Shown one piece after another: positions 60,324 to 64,000 of a DNA stretch of 64,000 nucleotides. This stretch comes from Neobacillus massiliamazoniensis. Lineage in GTDB: Bacteria; Bacillota; Bacilli; Bacillales; Cytobacillaceae. Position 1 is the stretch's first letter. Each line of letters starts with the position of its first letter. The stretch is taken from assembly GCF_001048695.1 (NCBI RefSeq), contig NZ_CVRB01000003.1, forward strand, positions 124,001-188,000. Reading direction: 5' to 3'. The notes under the pieces were generated by a model. The model saw only the letters and a program-made list of their open reading frames with translations, had not been told where the DNA came from and searched no databases. The position numbers and the translations under genes are program-made.

Positions 60324-61001
60324 TTGAACTCTTGGAACATTATGGTGAATGCTTTCCCTCAATTATTTCATGCTTTAGGGCGAACCGTTGAATTTTCACT
60401 GATTGCGATTATTCTTGGAAGTATTATCGGACTTATATCTGCATTATTCAGGCTTTCCCGTTTTCGTGTATTACGGGGACTAAGCTGGGTATACGTTGAG
60501 GTGTTCCGCGGAACTCCGCTCCTTGTTCAACTTATTTTTATTGCCTTGGGACTACCTACGGTTATTCCATTAAATCAATGGTTTGGTTCAGGTGTATACC
60601 CATACATTGCAGCCGGAATTGGATTGGCCTTAAATGAAGGCGCATATATTACAGAGATCATTCGGGCCGGTATTCTTAGTGTAGATCGTGGGCAAAGCGA
60701 AGCGGCACATAGTATCGGGATGACCCGCTTTCAGGCAATGATCCATATTATTTTGCCGCAGGCGTTTAAACGAATGATTCCACCTTTGGTCAACCAATTT
60801 GCCCAAACAATTAAGGATACGTCCTTGCTCGCTCCTATTGCAATTGTCGAACTCCTTTACACAGGACAGATCATTGTTGCTCAAAACTTTGCCGGATTTC
60901 AAATTTATGGTGAAGTGGCCATTCTGTATCTAGTCGTTATTTTCGCACTTACACGTTTTGCCGGTTACCTGGAGAGGAGGCTGCAAATTGATAAACGTTG
61001 A
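60324..61001 (+). CDS. Polar amino-acid ABC transporter permease
   Basis: A 225-residue HisM/GlnP-like permease with five helices and the EAA loop [41 protein letters not shown] is the conserved first part. GGGGGTAATCC precedes the TTG start. It partners the binding protein and the ATPase, which overlaps its end by 14 bases. Confidence 0.93.
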   Translation: MNSWNIMVNAFPQLFHALGRTVEFSLIAIILGSIIGLISALFRLSRFRVLRGLSWVYVEVFRGTPLLVQLIFIALGLPTVIPLNQWFGSGVYPYIAAGIGLALNEGAYITEIIRAGILSVDRGQSEAAHSIGMTRFQAMIHIILPQAFKRMIPPLVNQFAQTIKDTSLLAPIAIVELLYTGQIIVAQNFAGFQIYGEVAILYLVVIFALTRFAGYLERRLQIDKR

Positions 61002-61713
61002 GCATTTGAAAAAATCATTTGGCATATTGGAAGTTTTAAAAGATGTCAATGTAGAAATCCATCCCCAAGAAGTGGTTGTTGTAATCGGTCCTTCAGGCAG
61101 TGGAAAAAGCACCTTTCTTCGGTGCTTAAATGGATTGGAAACAACAACGGGTGGAAAAATTACAATATTCAACACAGAAATCACCCATCCCAAAACAAAT
61201 ATTCATCAAGTTTGTCAAAAAGTTGGGATGGTTTTTCAACGATTTAACTTGTTTCATCATTTACGCGTCCTTGAAAATATTACGATTGGACCTCGAAAAG
61301 TGTTAAAAATGTCAAAGGAAGAAACTGACGCATTTGCACGGAAGATACTTGAAAAAGTGGGACTGGCTCATAAAGAAAACAGCTATCCGGACGAGTTATC
61401 CGGAGGTCAGCAGCAGCGTGTGGCCATTGCTCGTGCCTTGGCCATGAAACCTGAGGTGTTACTCTTTGATGAACCAACTTCGGCACTTGACCCCGAAATG
61501 GTGGGTGAAGTGTTAAAGGTTATGAAGGATTTGGCAAAGGAAGGCATGACTATGGTTGTAGTAACCCACGAGATGGGCTTTGCAAAGGAAGTTGGGGATC
61601 GAGTTTTATTTATGGATGGGGGAACCATCATCGAAGAAGGAAAGCCAGATGAGCTGTTTACGGCTCCTAAGCACGAAAGGACCAAAAGCTTTCTTGGGAA
61701 GATTCTACGATAA
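60988..61713 (+). CDS. Polar amino-acid ABC transporter ATPase (GlnQ-like)
   Basis: A 241-residue ATPase: Walker [10 protein letters not shown] loop [10 protein letters not shown], signature [14 protein letters not shown], Walker [14 protein letters not shown] and switch VTHEM. TTG 60988 has GAGGAGG seven bases upstream and gives the usual [11 protein letters not shown] start; it overlaps the permease stop, showing coupling. Completes the three-gene amino-acid importer. Confidence 0.93.
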   Translation: MINVEHLKKSFGILEVLKDVNVEIHPQEVVVVIGPSGSGKSTFLRCLNGLETTTGGKITIFNTEITHPKTNIHQVCQKVGMVFQRFNLFHHLRVLENITIGPRKVLKMSKEETDAFARKILEKVGLAHKENSYPDELSGGQQQRVAIARALAMKPEVLLFDEPTSALDPEMVGEVLKVMKDLAKEGMTMVVVTHEMGFAKEVGDRVLFMDGGTIIEEGKPDELFTAPKHERTKSFLGKILR

Positions 61714-61715
61714 TT

Positions 61716-61785
61716 AAAGACTCCCCGGAACCGAATAGGACTGTTGGCTAAATCGGAACAATCGATGGGCCGGCAGTCTTTTTTA
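61716..61785 (+). terminator. Terminator of the amino-acid ABC operon
   Basis: AAAGACT..CCGG pairs with CCGG.AGTCTTT and six T follow; the loop is long. Confidence 0.7.
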
Positions 61786-62237
61786 GTTGTTTTCATACGA
61801 AATTAAAATGACCATTTTTGGGAGGTGCCCATACAGAAAATTTTTTTTTGAGAACGTGTGCTCTTTTTTAGGCTTTGAGCTGAGTAACTACGTCAACTCA
61901 TTTTTTCGTTGTCAGTAATAGTACAAACTTTCTTGTTCATATTCTGACAGTAGGGAGAGTGGGGCAGCGTGAGAAAAAACAGAGAAGAAATTCTAAAAGG
62001 GAGAAAGCTTACTAGAGAGACACATGTTGAAGGAATCTGAGTTGTTCGAGTATATGGGGAGCTTAACTTGGAGAGATTGATCAAACGCTTATTGAAACGT
62101 AAATCAATTATTGGGTAATACCGAGGAAGAGAGTTTCAATTCATTTGGAGCATCTTTTTTTTGCATATTTGTTGCAAAATTTAAATAGTAAGTTTAAAAA
62201 CCAAAAACACTGAAATCGAAGACGTGGTGTATATATT
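61786..62237. other. Intergenic, 450 bases
   Basis: It holds the interrupted frame 61969-62118. The rest is AT-rich with several T runs and no recognisable gene. Confidence 0.4.
61969..62118 (+). pseudogene. Short interrupted frame, possible decayed gene
   Basis: GTG at 61969 reads VRKNREEILKGRKLTRETHV-EGI, then TGA, then in the same frame VVRVYGELNLERLIKRLLKR and KSIIG to a stop at 62118. The charged, helical reading continues across the TGA, as in a gene with a point-mutated stop. No family is recognised and no ribosome-binding site is clear. Confidence 0.3.
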
Positions 62238-62645
62238 TTAATCGTCTACTTTTACCTTAATATCCCCGACAGTATCGATGTGAAGTTTTTCTTCCTTTAC
62301 GGTATCATTAACCCGTTTTAGTTCTTCAAATTGCTTCTTAAATATGTCAACTTCCTCGAGGACCGTTGGATGCAAGCTTACCTCAATACGCACTTCACTC
62401 AAAGGAATTCGTATGGTTTCCATTTGTGCATCAGTGTTACCTTTTGGATTTGCGATCTTTTTCTCAATGATAAGCTCTTCACGGGTTACAGGAACCGTAA
62501 TTTGCTTCGCCTCGATATAGGTTTTTTTATATACCTTAACATCTGCTGTATCAACCCATTTCTTGCTTACCTGCATTTCCTCCTTATGTAGGTGGAACGT
62601 TACATCTTCAGGATGGTTATGTTTTGAAATTTCCTTTTCGGGCAC
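62238..62645 (-). CDS. YsnF/DUF2382-type stress protein, short form
   Basis: About 135 residues with the DUF2382 repeat core: HLHKEEMQVSKKWVDTADV, KKTYIEAKQITVPVTREELI and the E-R-I-P-L-S-E-V strand region, ending in LHIDTVGDIKVKVDD. GTG 62645 has GGAGGGG upstream; in-frame starts up to 62678 do not. It follows a longer paralogue on the same strand by a 69-base gap with a hairpin. In B. subtilis YsnF is in the general-stress group; function unknown. Confidence 0.85.
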   Translation of the reverse strand: MPEKEISKHNHPEDVTFHLHKEEMQVSKKWVDTADVKVYKKTYIEAKQITVPVTREELIIEKKIANPKGNTDAQMETIRIPLSEVRIEVSLHPTVLEEVDIFKKQFEELKRVNDTVKEEKLHIDTVGDIKVKVDD

Positions 62646-62672
62646 ATTTATCCCCTCCATAAAAAAATGGTG

Positions 62673-62708
62673 AAACACCTATTCACAATTTGAAATGAAT
62701 AGGTGTTT
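62673..62708 (-). terminator. Hairpin between the two YsnF-like genes
   Basis: AAACACCTATTCA / TGAATAGGTGTTT, 13-bp stem; on the minus strand it is followed by CACCATTTTTTT. Partial terminator between the paralogues. Confidence 0.7.
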
Positions 62709-62714
62709 TGATTT

Positions 62715-63215
62715 TTAGCTTTGATTTATATCGCTTAAGTCTGATTCATCGGTAATGATATCAACACTTCCAGTTGTATTTACATGAGCCTCTTCGCGTT
62801 TGAGCGTCTCTTGAACGTGCTGAGTTTCCTCAACTTGACGTTTGGATGCAGTGATCTCCTCAGTCGTAACAGTATACTTGTTTACTTCTACTTCCTCCTG
62901 GCTAACAGGAATATGGATGGTTTCTTCGGAGCTGATGGAGTCATCACTACGTTCATTATTTATCTTCCTTCTTTGTATGACAACTTCTTCGTGCATGACA
63001 GGTACATCGACGGATTTTTGTTCTTCAACAATATCTTTAGAGAGGACTACCTCACCAGCATCGACATTATTCTTCGAAATGTCTAATTCTTCCTTATGAA
63101 GCTGGAGTGATCCGTTCGTTTCAGGATCACGGGAAGCAGAACTCGTATCGTTCTCTTTAGTCCTTGTAGTGTTTTCTGTTTGGTCATCCCCGAATAGACC
63201 TAAAAAGTCGGCCAT
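62715..63215 (-). CDS. YsnF/DUF2382-type stress protein
   Basis: A 166-residue acidic protein: MADFLGLFGDDQTEN start, then the DUF2382 core LQLHKEELDISKNNVDAGEV, SVDVPVMHEEVVIQRRKI and IPVSQEEVEVNKYTVTTEE, about 38-145. Such proteins occur in stress-response clusters in Bacillaceae. GGGGGATTATT precedes the ATG. The shorter paralogue downstream shares the same core, so a gene duplication is likely. Confidence 0.87.
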   Translation of the reverse strand: MADFLGLFGDDQTENTTRTKENDTSSASRDPETNGSLQLHKEELDISKNNVDAGEVVLSKDIVEEQKSVDVPVMHEEVVIQRRKINNERSDDSISSEETIHIPVSQEEVEVNKYTVTTEEITASKRQVEETQHVQETLKREEAHVNTTGSVDIITDESDLSDINQS

Positions 63216-63677
63216 AATAATCCCCCTTTAAGCTGATTTTGGGCAAGCCTTTTTATCATGTGTTAACGCGAGGTATTTATCCTAAAATTAATTGGATTAA
63301 TTAAATTTTTTGTTGATAAAAATAAAGAAGAAAAAATATTTTTTTGGTTCATTGGTAACCAGTTTGGTGGTTTGTTTTAGATTTTGGTCACCAATTTTTT
63401 TATGGTTTTATTTAGGATACTAATAACAGGAGAATGGCTCAAACGAACCGAGTAAAATATTTAGTTATGGTTGGTGAATAATAATCGCTTTTGTTCAAAA
63501 AAAACACTAAATCAAAGGAAATGCATGCTGCTAATTATTTAACAAGTGCCATATGTCTTACGGAATCAAGTTATTCATATTCCTATTTTTTTAAATTAAT
63601 TTATTGACGATTACCCTATTTTAATATATTATGAATTTGAGATATTAATAACTGAGATAAAAGGGAGAATAGAAATT
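63216..63677. other. Intergenic before azoR
   Basis: A hairpin ATTGGTAACCA / TGGTCACCAAT (63351-63361, 63385-63395) is followed by T runs. A promoter TTGACG (63604) with TATTAT 17 bases on (63627) fits the azoR-like gene. AAGGGAG lies 7 bases before its ATG. Confidence 0.5.
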
Positions 63678-64000
63678 ATGAACATATTAGTTGTAAAAGC
63701 AAATAACCGACCAGCTTCCGAAGCTGTATCAAGTAAAATGTATGAGACATTTATGGAAAATGTTGAAGGTGTAAATGTATCTACATACGATGTTTTTGCA
63801 GAGGACATGCCTTACTTTGGCCAAGATTTATTCAATGCTTTTGGTAAAGTACAATCAGGAGCTGAGATGACTGATGTAGAACAACGCATTTTAGCTGCAA
63901 AACAGAAAGCAATGGATGCATTAGCTGCAGCAGACGTCGTTGTATTTGCTTTCCCACTATGGAACCTAACAATCCCAGCTAAATTACAAACGTTCTTCGA
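63678..64000 (+). CDS. azoR: FMN-dependent NADH-azoreductase, N-terminal part (cut by window edge)
   Basis: About 107 residues are visible. NILVVKANNRPASEAVSSKM is the flavodoxin-fold start, DMPYFGQDLFNAFGKVQSGA the substrate loop, and ADVVVFAFPLWNLTIPAKLQ the FMN-binding motif. This is AzoR, which reduces azo bonds and quinones with NADH. ATG has AAGGGAG upstream and a TTGACG/TATTAT promoter. In B. subtilis azoR1 is YodB-controlled; no CTTAC-N5-GTAAG site was found here. Confidence 0.94.
   Translation, partial: MNILVVKANNRPASEAVSSKMYETFMENVEGVNVSTYDVFAEDMPYFGQDLFNAFGKVQSGAEMTDVEQRILAAKQKAMDALAAADVVVFAFPLWNLTIPAKLQTFF

Noticed and set aside
61969..62118. TGA read as selenocysteine
   Set aside because: No selenocysteine insertion element or selenoprotein family is evident; a decayed stop is simpler.
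63216..63677. azoR as a member of the CTTAC-N5-GTAAG regulon
   Set aside because: No copy of the operator was found in its upstream region, although B. subtilis azoR1 is YodB-controlled.

Overview
The window is a stretch of chromosome from a low-GC, Gram-positive, spore-former-type bacterium of the Bacillaceae (Bacillus, Neobacillus or Cytobacillus-like). Support comes from strong AGGAGG ribosome-binding sites, frequent TTG/GTG starts, a lysine riboswitch before dapA, a bacterial nitric-oxide synthase, YlqG/YlqH-type proteins, kynABU in Bacillus order, YsnF-type stress proteins and many hairpin-plus-T-run terminators. Both edges cut genes: a HAAS-type membrane protein at the left and an azoreductase at the right. 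No tRNA, rRNA or CRISPR array was seen.

Layout. 1-8 kb: cell-wall L,D-transpeptidase, the tail of a lost GH25 lysozyme, GNAT and DinB proteins, a cytidine/guanine-type deaminase, an AraC/GyrI regulator, and a Crp-family regulator beside a frameshifted YdcZ-type transporter. 8-15 kb: an unusual MerR regulator with a zinc ribbon and a methyltransferase-like tail, divergent from an FAD oxidoreductase / aldehyde dehydrogenase / MATE / cupin operon, then a proline-rich repeat protein. 15-30 kb: hmp, a Wzx-type flippase, an LtaS-like phosphoglycerol transferase, ylqGH-like genes, nos, a RibD-like reductase, a patatin, a decayed group II intron end, and a thiol-switch-type HxlR regulon (LLM flavin monooxygenase and nitroreductase sharing three copies of one operator). 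30-45 kb: dapA under a lysine riboswitch, flanked by tandem 52-bp repeats; hsp20; an operon of SDR, DeoR, class III PLP enzyme, APH-type kinase, small duplicated protein, APC permease and metallophosphoesterase; fetAB-like ABC genes; a sortase-anchored PhoX phosphatase; a cold-shock gene. 45-64 kb: RMD1-like protein, TetR plus RND efflux pump, nucleoside transporter, AmiS/UreI channel, CoA-transferase, kynUAB tryptophan catabolism, Cof-type phosphatase, a polar amino-acid ABC transporter, two YsnF-like stress proteins and azoR.

The most unusual signal is structural: three separate intergenic arrays (30179-30438, 31787-31960, 43940-44203) are built of tandem units of exactly 52 bp. Their sequences differ, but each unit carries an inverted repeat, and the first two align to each other. 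A second dispersed family, a GTGCCTGACAC-type palindrome, recurs in at least six intergenic sites, once forming a near-perfect terminator and once sitting between a ribosome-binding site and its start codon. Several reading frames are decayed (GH25 tail, YdcZ frameshift, group II intron end, short interrupted frames), which suggests ongoing gene loss in this accessory-rich region.
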